From Pyronema omphalodes (Eukaryota; Ascomycota; Pezizomycetes; Pezizales; Pyronemataceae): a stretch of DNA of 52,958 nt. The stretch spans positions 1 through 52,958 of the forward strand of contig JAJJXM010000123.1 of the NCBI GenBank assembly GCA_024516155.1, in the 5' to 3' direction. The notes under the pieces were generated by a model that worked only from the letters and a program-made list of their open reading frames with translations, was not told where the DNA came from and did not search any database. The position numbers and the translations under genes are program-made. Below, piece by piece: positions 28,279-39,567 of this stretch (its first letter is position 1; every line of letters begins with the position of its first letter).

Positions 28279-30945
28279 TTATTTATTTATTTCTTTATTC
28301 ATACACGCATCCAACTGTAAGGTTATGGCGGAATCAACAAATTAAATACAATGTTGAGAACCTGGGGGCGATGCCAGGTCCCCACTGGGTAAGCCCCAGA
28401 GCTGTCTATGTGGGTGGGAGTGTAGTCTCCCAAGTCTCGCCGTGCAGTTTTTCATCTAGCGTCGTCAGATCCAAGGAGCCCTGTGCGCTCGGAGGCCACC
28501 TCGCCGGGTCGATCCCCCATTCCCTCCACCCTTCCCCTCCCATTTTTAACCATTTTTCCGCCTTTACTTCCTCCCCAAATCAAAACAGAGCAAAAGAAAA
28601 AGTAACTCCTCCGGGCCACCGTCCCCGCGCCTCCCATCTCTCCCCGCTCTCCGTCTGCGTCGTCAACTCCTCTGCTCCCCCGCGCACCTCCTCCGCTGCT
28701 CCCTCCTGTCCGCGCCTCTTCTCCTTCTCTACCTCCGCGCATCATCACCCCTCACTCGTCACCGTCTCCGATCTCCTCTCCCGCACGCCTTTTCATCTTC
28801 GCTTCCCCACCCATCTCACGTTCCGCTTGACCTCCTCCAAAGAAACAAAAGAAAACAGGAAAAGTAACCCCTTGTCGTCCCCACGTTGCTCCTCCTGCCT
28901 CCTTTGCCTCGCTCCTCATCCCCTGCGTCTCCCCTCTCTCGCCTTCTCTGCGTCCTGTCCTCGTTCCTCTCCTTCCGACAGCGTCCTCGCTTCCACTCGA
29001 CCCTCACTCGCCCTACTCGTCGTCTATATACATATATATTATATTATTTTTATTTTTATTATTTTTTTTTTTTTTTTTTTTATTTTGATTTTTCATTAGT
29101 TATCGTGGGTTTCCGCGTGCTCGTCCGTCAGGTCCAGCAGCGTCCCGCAGCCCGTTGTCAGTGTATGAGGGGTGTCCTCTTCTGCGGGGTGAGTACTCAA
29201 CTTCGCGTGTGCCAATTCGGCGCCTTGGTGTCCGAGATCATGGTGGACAGAGCTTTCGTTCCGGCAGTCGTATACCAGATCGTGGGGAGAGTCAGTTGGC
29301 GTCGTCGGGGGATGTGCAGTGTGTGGCGTAGTTCAGTCCGCTGTGTGTTAAAGTTTGGGCATGAGAGAATCAGGTGCTTGGAGGTTTCTGGGGGGTGAAG
29401 TGGGCAATGGCAGGAGCGGGAGGGGTATTTGGCGGTGGGAGGGTGTGCTACGCAATCCAAAAAATACCCATCGCCTGTGCGGAGTCCCAGTATGACCGTC
29501 GATATCTTTCGCGGGACGGTAGTGTATGCGCTATCGAGGCTTTTGCGGTGGGGGGCGTCGTACGTCTTGGGTTTTGGTGATGAAGAGTACCAGTCCACCC
29601 AGTCGGTAACATACTGCTCTCTTACCTGGCGTCTAATCCAGGAGAGGGAAATCGGGGGTGGCGCGGTGGGGTTAATGGAGGTAGCTGTTTTTGCCAGGAG
29701 ATCGGCGGTGTTGTTCCCGGTGATGTCTGTGTGGCCGGGGACCCAATGTAGAGTTGCGGATGATCCGGAGCGGTGAAGGGCGGACGCCGTCGTGAGGATT
29801 GAGAGGGCGAGTTCCTGGCCCGGACCGTAGGAGGAGCGGGAGGCGCGGAGGATGGCTGCCTAATTGTCGGTGAATATGTGTATTTGGCGTTGGGTGTGTC
29901 TGTTGAGGGTGATGGTTCTTTGGCAGGTCGTGAGGCAGTCGTGTATCGCTCTAAGCTCAGCGTCAAATACTTCGGTTGTATCGCCCATCGGGATAAGTTC
30001 TTCCACTCGGAGAGGTAGGCCGTCGGTGATGCAATATCCCGCTCCGGTTCTTCCGTTTAGTTGCGAACCGTCAGTGTATGCGATAATGTTGCGGGGGTCT
30101 GCGCGGAGGGTCTGGAGCAGTGTGGTGTGTGCTGTATCTGCCTCTGGCTTCGGGAGGGAGGTGATGTTGATTTTGAGGCGGGGGCGTTCCCATGGGGCGG
30201 GATTGGGTTGCGATGTGTTTTCAATGGTATCGTCAGGTAGCACCCACTTGCTGACGGAGCGGAGCATAGTGACGAGACGAGAGGGGGCCGTGCCTGCTGA
30301 CTGCCATTGATAGTCATATTGGTATGGGCTGCAGATGGAGGAGTGGAAGTGATCGGGGATGGGGAAGGAGGTGGGGCAGCGTTTGACGACGGGGTGATTG
30401 GGGGGAAGAGAGAGGAGACGGAGGACGTATTTGCGAGTGCGGTGGTGTAGGCGGACTGAAACCGGGGGGATAGCTGCTTCGTTGTGTAGAGCTATGATTG
30501 GTGTCGAGGTGAAAGCGTTTAGAATTCGGCGGAGGGCAGAGTTGTGTTGTGTTTGTATTAAGTTGGCGAGGCTTTTTTGCCCCGTCCACCAGATCTCAGA
30601 ACCAAAGTCGGACCTAGATATCACACACGCTATGTAAAGTGTTCTCGTCGCAGACAGGGACAAACCTGTTTCGTGACGTACGAGGCTGCGGAGGGCGTTG
30701 AGGGACCTAGCGGCGGCTGTCAGTCTTGTTTTTACATGATATGAGAAGGAGAGTTTTCTGTCAAGATATATTCCAATCCACCGAACTACGTCCGTCCGTC
30801 CTCCTTTCGTCACTGGGACAATGATGGTTCCATTTGGCAAGCGTACGTTTATGGCATCGGTGAGTGAGTCAGTGCGGGAGCGGTGAAAGTGCAGCAGCTC
30901 CGATTTCGAATCATCCAATGCTACAGCATTTGCTTGGGCCCAGTC
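28279..30945 (-). mobile_element. LINE D (Tad1-like), minus strand, 5' part missing
   Basis: From its 3' end: (AAATA)n tail (28279-28300), the conserved hairpin array (about 28318-28405), a C/T-rich 3' UTR, an A-tract (T run 29062-29080 on +) right after the ORF2 stop, and ORF2 from about 29100 to 30945. The 5' side stops in the RT thumb region (DWAQANAVALDDSKSELLHF), exactly where a chromovirus solo LTR begins. No target duplication can be assessed. Confidence 0.85.
29100..30945 (-). pseudogene. LINE D ORF2 fragment: RT C-terminus, RNase H, zinc motif
   Basis: An uninterrupted 352-aa stretch (30918-29860) covers the region after RT catalysis (HFHRSRTDSL, VVRWIGIYLDRKLSF, ALRSLVRHETGLS) and RNase H: AYTDGSQLNGRTGAG, VFDAELRAIHD, IHIFTDN. 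A TAA then replaces a Gln codon. Downstream, further frameshifts separate HWVPGHTDITG-like and the C-terminal zinc region HCPLHPPETSKHLILSCPNF (29598-29197). Most similar to LINE F. Confidence 0.85.
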
Positions 30946-32307
30946 TGTCCCACCCTATATTGTGTGAGTATAGAATAGGTAACATGTATAACATTTAGAG
31001 AACATGGCAAACTCGACAGGAGAATGAATAATAAGGTTAGTATTCCCGGGCCGGAACCCCCTGAGGAGCTCCAGCTAGCCACGTCACGTGATTCGTGACT
31101 TTCCGAAAGGACCTCACGAGGATCCTGGCCCGAGGCGTCGCTACCTGTTCTTCACTATCAGTTTGGGAGGTTCACAGATGGATGGGTACGAGTATCAACT
31201 TACCTCATGGGTGTCGACTTACCCATGAGAAAACTACAGACGACGCGGATGGAGAACAGAAGACAACGGCGAAGGGACACATCCTTATACTTGAGGATGT
31301 GTTCCACCAAGCACGGCTACCAGAGGGCTTGCAAGAGAAGGGAATTCTCAGGAGCATGCAAGGCAAGCGAATGGGATCATCCAAGGTCTGAGTTGGACGG
31401 ATAGTCGGCCAAGGAACAGGGCAGAGTCTAGTCAGCCAACAGGAGTGGAGCTCAGGACAAGGGTCAAGATTGCGTCAGCATGAGACGACGTTCTGCAGCA
31501 AGGAACACCACTCAGGGAAACTGTTGGATGGAACTGATATGACGCGACCTTAGGCCAATGACTACCAACTGCAAGATAAGACGGCGTTTGCGTACACATC
31601 AGGGTGTGGCTGCGCGCAAGTGCGCGCAGGTGGGGCAAATGACATCACACAGGAATGTGACGGGGCAGAGCGCTCCGGTAAGGCATAGTCTGCCTTATGA
31701 TGTCAGATTCCTTCACTCGCAATCGAGATTCTCTAGGGAGATCTATGATCAAGACGACTCATAAGATATATGACTCACATGTCATTATCAGAGGAGTCAT
31801 TGCATTATGCGCTCAAGTGGAGTAACCCTTCACTAGGCGCTTAACCCCAATACCTGATTGGAAGGTCTGGTAGCACGGCGAGGAATGTCAAGGATTAATC
31901 TGACACGAAGGTCATCATGCAAGTGAGCAATTAATATGATTGCGCATGCAGCATGACGCGAGTTATCAGCAGATTTGTCAAAGAATTGACTCACGTCTTA
32001 TCTCCTAAGCTTAGTTTGGAAGTTGGTTCCCTTGGGAAGTCTGGGCGAACTTGTAGACGAAAGTCTATAAAAGACCCTAAGTCTTCCCACCGTCTCCTCC
32101 AGCATCAGCAACTTGATCTCTTGTTACGACATATCTTATCTACACCATATACCTGGGGAGAGACCCTTAAGTTTATTCGGCCTGTGATCGATTAGTTTTA
32201 CTTCCTAGCTTCTTGGGAACTCTATTAGTTGATTATCTATCTCGCGAACGAAGCATTGACTGATCGAACAAACCTCTGTATTGAAAGCCTCAATACCCAG
32301 GTTCACA
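30946..32307 (+). mobile_element. Solo LTR of chromovirus B family, no target duplication
   Basis: 1362 bp, starts TGTCCCACCC (B has TGTCACACCC) and ends GGTTCACA. Contains the U3 palindrome, TATAAAAG, and CCTTAAGTTTAT (32165-32176). Several percent diverged from the B LTRs. Left flank CAGTC and right flank CTACC do not match, and the right flank is not the CTATAAACTT that follows a full element. It lies between a minus LINE and a plus LINE fragment. Confidence 0.92.
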
Positions 32308-32472
32308 CTACCCCTACCAAGGAACTTACCACACGGCAACGGCGACCCCCCCCCCTGCATTCTCACCAACGAGCACCGAAACCCCTGGTTTTCTCATCGG
32401 ATTCGGATTCGCAGCACTCTGTTACGTTATTCGCTGAACTTTCAGGGAATTCTACGTTGTTTTTGTTGACTT

Positions 32473-34281
32473 TTGTCGCAAAATCAGAGTTTTCACGAGT
32501 TTTGGCTTACCCCACCTCACGAAATGTCGCCAAAACAACGACAGAACAACGCCCGACCATCGAAACGGTCCGAAAACGCGTACAATGTTCTAGCCGACCT
32601 TCCTCATGATGGATCTAATCCTACATTTGATGAAAGAGATGGAAAAGTTGATGAAGTTGATGGAAACCTCGCTGGAAAGCCCTTCCAGAGCGTGGTCTTG
32701 GCAGGATCACCAGTTCCTTCGGCTTCAACACACCAGCAGCAAGCGACACCTGAGCACAACCGATTCAGAGAATTTCGCCGCGATCTGGTTATTGCTATGC
32801 GAGACGCTATCGAAAAAGACGACAACGACAGCAGCTTGAGCCCCCTGTTCTGTGAACATGAACCGCTTTTCACAGGAGCAAGCTTCCTGGGGATTCAACA
32901 GATCCACCGGGACACACAGCGACGCTTCAATACCCTCGATGACACCATACGCAACAACAGCGATGAGATGCGCCACAGATTCGACGTCATGATGACGAAC
33001 TTCGACATTCTGACCGGCGAAAACACGAAGCTGCGCGCAGCATACGACTCTACACAGGCAGAAACAGCAGCTCTCAAGGCTGCTGTGGACGCCCTGACGA
33101 AGAAAATCGACGAACAGCAACAAGTCATTTCGGCGCCCCCCTCACCGAACCTCACGGCCTCTTCCTCAGCGATGGAAGAGATGACTATGCAACTGTCCGT
33201 CGTCCAACATGACATTCAGGATGTCCTGGACGCTGTTCGCAACCCTCCTGGCAAGAGAAAGCGAAGGGGAAGCGACCAGAACACCGAACCCACCTCATCG
33301 ACAAACAGAAGACCGGTGCACCACAAACCGAGAGCGGCATCACCGGTGCGAAGCCTGATGCACTCGAAACATGCGACTACCGCCACCCAGGACAAGCTTG
33401 ATGCCCTCAAGCCTATGTCCCCCCTACCTCTCCTCGCGATCACGTCGACCGAAGCGACACCGGAACCTCACCCTGACAGTCCATCTGCTCAGGACACACC
33501 TCTACCCGACGCCCCAAGCACTGCCCCTGCTGCTACCGCCTCACGAATCAACTGGCAAAAAACGGATTGGGACACTTCTACCAGGGAGCTACAAACCCTC
33601 GCCGAGGCCAGTCACCCGTACTGGACACACCTCCGCGCAAACCCATCCGCAAGTAACCTAGACGAATGGGCCGCCCTCATTCGTGACTCCATTCACGCGG
33701 CTGCCCAAAAGGCGACACCCACCCTCACACCAACTCCCCGCTCGAAGAGGTGGTGGACGGAGGAACTAAGCACGACTCGACGGAACATGCAGAGCGCAAG
33801 AAAGAGGTGGAAATCAACTCGCCTCCCGGCCCATCATGCAGAGTACAAGCGCCTCCGAAACACCCATTACCGCAGAGTACGACACGCAAAGGACTCATTG
33901 TGGAAGGAATACCTGGCCGCCGCAGAAGGCCCCGATGTCTGGGCCGCCTTCAGATACACAAACCCCCGGCGCGCCCAACTGACCCCCCCAATAAAAACCC
34001 AGGTAGGTGGGATAGACAAGGTACACGTTGATTTCGAAGGCCAAGTAAACGCCTTTCAGGCTCTTTTCCCACCCCCCCCCCACTGCCCCTCCGACTCAAA
34101 TCCCCCCTACACACCCCATCATCCCCTGGCACACAATCACCCCCGAAGAAATACGCCACGCTACTTACTCCTCCTCCCCCAAGAAAGCCCCCGGTCCCGA
34201 CATGATAACGTTCGCATGCCTGAGGAGAGCCTACGATGCAATCCCCAAGGTGTTCGATGCGCTGTATGCAAGGCTAGGTGA
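32473..34281 (+). pseudogene. LINE F chimeric ORF: type-2 ORF1 fused to ORF2 linker
   Basis: A continuous 602-codon frame. Codons 1-360 are the type-2 ORF1 (likely real start MSPKQRQ at 32524): Ser/Asn-rich N-terminus, a probable coiled coil (RFDVM..ENTKLRAAYDS..ALKAAVDALTKKIDEQ), a basic GKRKRRGS patch, and a Pro-rich tail to DAPSTAPA. It then joins, in frame, the ORF2 post-endonuclease linker RINWQKTDWDTSTRELQTL seen in LINE A at 4728. ORF1 zinc knuckles and the whole endonuclease are missing. The frame is lost at a C run near 34075; TGATACC plus a deletion of about 49 bases near 34295 then removes the CWREATTVVIPK motif. Confidence 0.8.
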
Positions 34282-36748
34282 CAAATGATACCACCCAAGC
34301 TACAGCGCAGTTAAGGCCTATCGACCCATCGCGTTGCTGAACTGCATGGGAAAACTCTTGGAAAAACTTATGGCAACCCGGCTCAGCCTTATGGCGGAGT
34401 CACACAATATACTGCATGCAGACCAGATAGGCGGGCGCCTCAAACGCTCGGCTATCGACGCTGCAATGGCCCTAACGCACGAGGTCGAAGCGAATGCGGG
34501 GCGCCGCATGGTGACCTCCGCGCTATTTTTAGATGTGCGAGGAGCCTTCGACAATGTCTCTTCCGCGCGCCTCATCACGACCATGCGTACACTGGGCTGC
34601 CCAACCGCAGTTGTCTCCTGGTGTGCAACTTTCCTAAACGACAGGACAACAGCCCTATCATTCGACGGACGAACAGACACACAGCGACCTATTAGGACGG
34701 GCATCCCCCAAGGTTCCCCGGCGTCCCCCATTCTCTTCCTCATCTACCTGCGCCCTCTATTTGAGAAATTACAAACGACTCACCCCACGTTATGGACCCC
34801 GAGCTACATGGACGACGTAGCTCTCGTTGCACACGGGCGTACCAGAGAAGAAAATGCCCGCGAACTGGAAGTCGCGGCTCGCACCGCCTTCGAATGGGCC
34901 CGAACAAATGCTGTAGCATTCGACGATTCGAAATCGGAGCTGCTACACTTTCACCGCTCCCGCACAGAAACACTCACCGACGCCATAAACGTACGCTTGC
35001 CAAACGGAACCATCATTGACCCAGGGACGAAAGGAGGACGGACGGACGTGGTTCGGTGGATCGGGATATATTTTCACAGAAAACTCTCCTTCTCATATCA
35101 TGTAAAAACGAGACTGACGGCCGCCGTTAGGTCCCTCAACGCCCTCCGAAGCCTTGTCCGTCACGGAACAGGTTTGTCCCCGTCTGCGACGAGAACACTT
35201 TACATAGCGTGTGTGCTGTCTAGGTCCGACTTTGGTTCCGAGACCTGGTGGACAGGGCAAAAAAGCCTCGCCAATTCACTACAAATGCAACGAAACTCTG
35301 CCCTCCGCCGAATTCTGAACGCTTTCGCCTCGATGCCAATCTTAGCCCTACACAACGAAGCAGCTATCCCCCCGGTTTCAGTCCGCCTACACCACCGCAC
35401 TCGCAAATACGTCCTCCGCCTCCTCCCTTTCCCCCCCAATCACCCTGTCGTCAGACGCTGCCCCTCCTCCTTCCCCATTCCCGATCACTTCCACTCCTCC
35501 ATCTGCAGCCCATACGAGTATGACTATCAATGGCAGTCACCAGGCACGGCCCCCTCCCGTCTCGTCACTATGCTCCGCTCCGTCAGCAAGTGGGTGCTAC
35601 CTGACTACATCATCGAAAACACATCGCAACCCAATCCTGCCCCATGGGGGTGCCCCCGCCTCAAAATCAACATCACCTCCCTCCCGAAGCCAGAGGCGGC
35701 TACAGCACACACAACACTTCTCCAGACCCTCCGCGCAGACCCCCGCAACATTATCGCATACACTGACGGTACACAACTAAATGGAAGAACCGGAGCGGGA
35801 TATTGCATCACCGACGGTCTACCTCGCCGAGTGGAAGAACTCATCCCAATGGGCGATACAACCGAAGTATTTGACGCTGAGCTTAGAGCGATACACGACT
35901 GCCTTACGACCTGCCAAAAAACTATCACCCTCAACAGGCACACCCGCCGCAAAATACACATTTTCACAGACAATCAAGCAGCCATCCTCCGCGCCTCCCT
36001 CTCCTCCTACGGTCCCGGCCAAGAACTGGCCCTCTCGATCCTCACGACGGTGTCCGCTCTTCGCCGATCCGGATCGTCCGTAACTCTACATTGGGTCCCT
36101 GGCCACACAGACATCCCCGGGAACGACACAGCCGATCTCCTGGCAAAAACAGCTACCTCCCTTAATCCCACCGCGCCTCCCCCGATTTCCCTCTCCTGGG
36201 TTAGACGCCAGGGACGAGAACAATATGTCACCGACTGGGTAAACTGGTACTCTTCATGACCAAAGCCCAAGACGTACGACGCCCCCCACCGCAAAAGACT
36301 CGACAACGCATACACTACCGTCCCGCGAAAGATATCGACGGCCATACTGGGACTCCGCACAGGCCATGGCTATTTTGTGGACTGACTAGCACACCCCCCC
36401 ACCGCCAAATACCCCTCCCGCTCCTGTCATTGCCCACTACATCCCCCACAAACCCCCAAACACCTAATCCTCTCCTGCCCGAACTTTAACACACAGCGGA
36501 CTGAACTACGCCATACACTACACATCCCCCGACTACGCCAACTGACTCTCTCCACGATCTTGAATACGACCGCCGGCACGAAAGCTCTGTCCACCATGAT
36601 CTCGGACACCAAGGTGGCGACCGCCGAATGGGCACACGCGAAGTTGAGTACTCACCCCGCAGACGAGGACACCCCTCGTACACTGACGACTGGCTGGTGG
36701 ACGCTGCTGGGCCTAACGGACGAGCACGCGGAAACCCACGACAACTAA
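34282..36748 (+). pseudogene. LINE F ORF2: reverse transcriptase, RNase H, zinc motif
   Basis: A 641-aa open segment (34334-36259) carries most of RT: LNCMGKLLEKLMATRL, SALFLDVRGAFDNV, GIPQGSPASPILF and SYMDDVALVAHG (catalytic YMDD). RNase H follows: AYTDGTQLNGRTGAG, VFDAELRAIHD, IHIFTDNQAAI, HWVPGHTDIPGNDTADLLAK, all four acidic/His positions intact. A TGA at 36257-36259 and another at 36382-36384 interrupt the C-terminal part, which contains RSCHCPLHPPQTPKHLILSCP, the zinc motif typical of this LINE group. The frame would end at ETHDN, TAA 36746-36748. Confidence 0.88.
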
Positions 36749-37439
36749 CGAAAAAGAAAAAAACAAAAAAAAAAGAAATATAAATAAAATAGAAATACAA
36801 TACTGGGAATGACGAAGGGAGGAAGGGCAGGCGTGAGGGAGGAGACGCAGGGGATGAGCAGCGAGGCAAAGGGGGCAGGAGGAGCAATGGGGGGACGAGG
36901 AGGAGTTACTTTTCCTGTTTTCTTTTGTTTCTTTGGGGGAGGTCAAGGGGAACGTGAGATGGGCGGGGAGGCGAAGATGACAGGTGCACGGGAAACGAGA
37001 TCGGAGACGGTGACGAGTGAGAGGTGATGATGCGCGGAGGTAGAGAAGGAGAAGAGGCGCGGACGGGAGGGAGCAGCGGAGAGCGATGACAGGGGGAGAG
37101 CAGAGGAGTTGAGGACGTGGACGGAGAGAGGGGAGAGAGGGGAGGCGAGAGGGCGGTGGCCCGGAGGAGTTACTCTTTCTTTTGTTCTGTTTTTTTGCCT
37201 TGTGGAGGAAATAAAGGCGGAAAAATGGTTAAAAATGGGAGGGGAAGGGTGGAGGAAATGGGGGATCGACCCGGCGAGGTGGCCTCCGAGCGCACAGGGC
37301 TCCTTGGATCTGACGACGCTAGATGAAAAACTGCACGGCGAGCCTTGGGAGACTGCACTCCCACCCACATAGACGGCTCTGGGGCTTACCCAGTGGGGAC
37401 CTGGCATCACCCCCCGCACAGAGAAACTGTGCGTTGACC

Positions 37440-39020
37440 CCCCCCCCCCCAACTACCCCCCACACCCATAACACCCGCTCTTCCCCCGAAATCCCTTGGC
37501 ACACATTCACCCCCGATGAAATTCGTACTGCTATTTTTACCTCTTCCCCGAAAAAAGCCCCTGGCCCTGACACCATCACGTTTGCATGCCTTAGAAAAGC
37601 ATACAACGCGATCCCCCACGCGTTCAACGCACTGTACTCGGCGCTCGGCAAGAAAGGATACCACGCGAAGTGCTGGCGAGAAGCCACCACGGTGATCATC
37701 CCAAAGCCAAACAAGCTCGATTACAGCGCGGTGAAGGCGCACCGACCGATCGCATTGCTTAATTGCATGGGAAAGGTTTTGGAAAAACTGATGGCGACGA
37801 GACTCAGCCTTATGGCGGAGTCACACGACATCCTGCATGCAGATCAGATAGGCGGGCGCCCTAAAGGCTCGGCTATCGATGCTGCGATCGCACTAACGCA
37901 CGAAGTCGAAGCGAACGCTAGACGTCGCCTAGTTACTTCTGCATTATTTTTAGACGTACGAGGCGCGTTCGACAATGTCTCCGCGGACAGAATGCTCGCG
38001 ACGATGCGCACACTAGGCTGCCCCCAAGCAGTTACATCGTGGTGCTCCTCCTTCTTGAACGACCGTTCTACCGCCCTCTCGTTCGACGGCAGAACAGCCA
38101 ATCAGAACCGGCATCCCTCAAGGCTCCCCGGCGTCCCCAATCCTTTTCCTTATCTATCTTCGACCCCTCTTCGACGCCCTACAGACTGCCCACCCAACAC
38201 TTCGGACAGCCAGCTACATGGACGACGTAGCACTTGTTGCACACGGCCGCTCCAGAGAAGACGACGCCAGGGAACTAGAATCCGCCGCTCGAACCGGCTT
38301 TCGCTGGGCGCAGCAAAACGCCCTAGCCTTCGATGACTCTAAGTCGGACTTACTACACTTCCACCGTTCGCGCACCGACAACCGGACAGAAGGAGTCAAC
38401 GTCCGTCTCCCAAACGGCAGGGTGGTGAACCCGGGAACAAGAGGAGGAAAAACAGACGTAGTTAGGTGGATCGGAATTTATTTCGACAGAAAACTTTCCT
38501 TTGTAAATCTTGTAAAAATTAGACTAACGGCCGCTGCGAGATCCCTCAACGCCCTCCGAAGCCTAGTGCGTCACGAGACAGGTTTGTCCCCCTCAGCAAC
38601 TTGTACCCTTTACATCGCGTGCGTCATTTCTAGGTCCGACTTCGGCTCTTATATCTGGTGGATGGGCCAAAAAAGTCTCGCCAACCTCGTTCAAACCCAA
38701 CAAAACTCAGCCCTCCGACGACACCTAAACACCTTCCACTCAACACCGATAATCGCCCTCCACCATGAAGCTGCCATACCCCCCGTCTCAGTCCGCTTGC
38801 AACACCGCACCCGGAAATACGTCCTGCGCCTTCTCTCCCTCCCCCCTCACCACCCCATTGTGAAACGCTGCCCCTCCTCCTTCCCCGTGCCCCTACACCT
38901 CCACACATCCATTTGCAACCTCTACGAATACGATCACCCATGGCAGTCCCCCGGTAACGCCCCGTCCCGTCTCGTCAGCATGCTATGATCAGTGAACAAA
39001 TTTGGTGCTACCTGATGACG
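37440..39020 (+). pseudogene. LINE G ORF2, RT portion
   Basis: Reads WHTFTPDEIRTAIFTSSPKK, APGPDTITFACLRKAYNAIP, CWREATTVIIPKPNKLDYSA, LFLDVRGAFDNVSADRM. Near 38096 about 11 bases present in LINE I are missing, shifting the frame; the second frame gives GIPQGSPASPILF and SYMDDVALVAHG (38215 onward) and continues to RLVSML, where a stop at 38986-38988 precedes the H insertion. All RT landmarks exist but not in one frame. Confidence 0.87.
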
Positions 39021-39025
39021 ATATC

Positions 39026-39555
39026 TGTCAGGGAACTAGGAACGGACGTTCGAAGAACACACTGAACACTACCGGCAAGGGGGGACTAGGCGGGTTCCAG
39101 GATGGGGAACAGAAGGACAAGGACCGAAGTGCACGGCAGACGGACGGCACACGGAACAGGGACAGGGACAAGGACAAGAATGACGTGGGACTGAAAGGAG
39201 AAGTCTTTATTAAGGACAAGGGAAAGTCACAAGACGTTCGATGGAGAACTCAACAACGGGGAGGCAAGCCTCCTTATGTACAAAGGGGCGGCCAGCACTC
39301 TTGCTGGGCCTTCATCCAACATCGCTACATGACAGCTTCCGTTCTCCATCAATTCACCTGCGACGCCACAGCTCTCCAGCTCATGGTACGTCATCCATCA
39401 TCAGTCAGTCTATCAACACCAATGGCACGGCACACACAACAAAACAACGACAACACAACACAACACGGCAAGACAACGGCAGGATGTCGACAACAACAAT
39501 GACAACACCATGATGATGCAACAACACAACGGCTCGTCAGCCGTGTGCCGTGACA
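39026..39555 (-). repeat. 3' LTR of element H
   Basis: 530 bp, TGTCAGGG...CCGTGACA on the plus strand, followed by the polypurine tract. Related to the solo LTR at 2337-2865. Confidence 0.93.
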
Positions 39556-39567
39556 GTACCTCCCCGT

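Larger units (their letters stand above)
32308..37415 (+). mobile_element. LINE F: chimeric, decayed LINE
   Basis: Plus-strand LINE with a 5' leader (32308-32520), a type-2 ORF1 N-terminal part, a fused ORF2 lacking the endonuclease, RT, RNase H, zinc region, an interrupted A-tract (36751-36774), and a G/A-rich 3' UTR (36775-37415). Its end stops inside the 3' hairpin array (GGGACCTGGCATCACCCC), with no tail, and abuts LINE G. Confidence 0.8.

Noticed and set aside
36749..37322. Host gene in the G/A-rich stretch after LINE F
   Set aside because: It matches UTR structure of LINEs G and I and shows only low-complexity frames.
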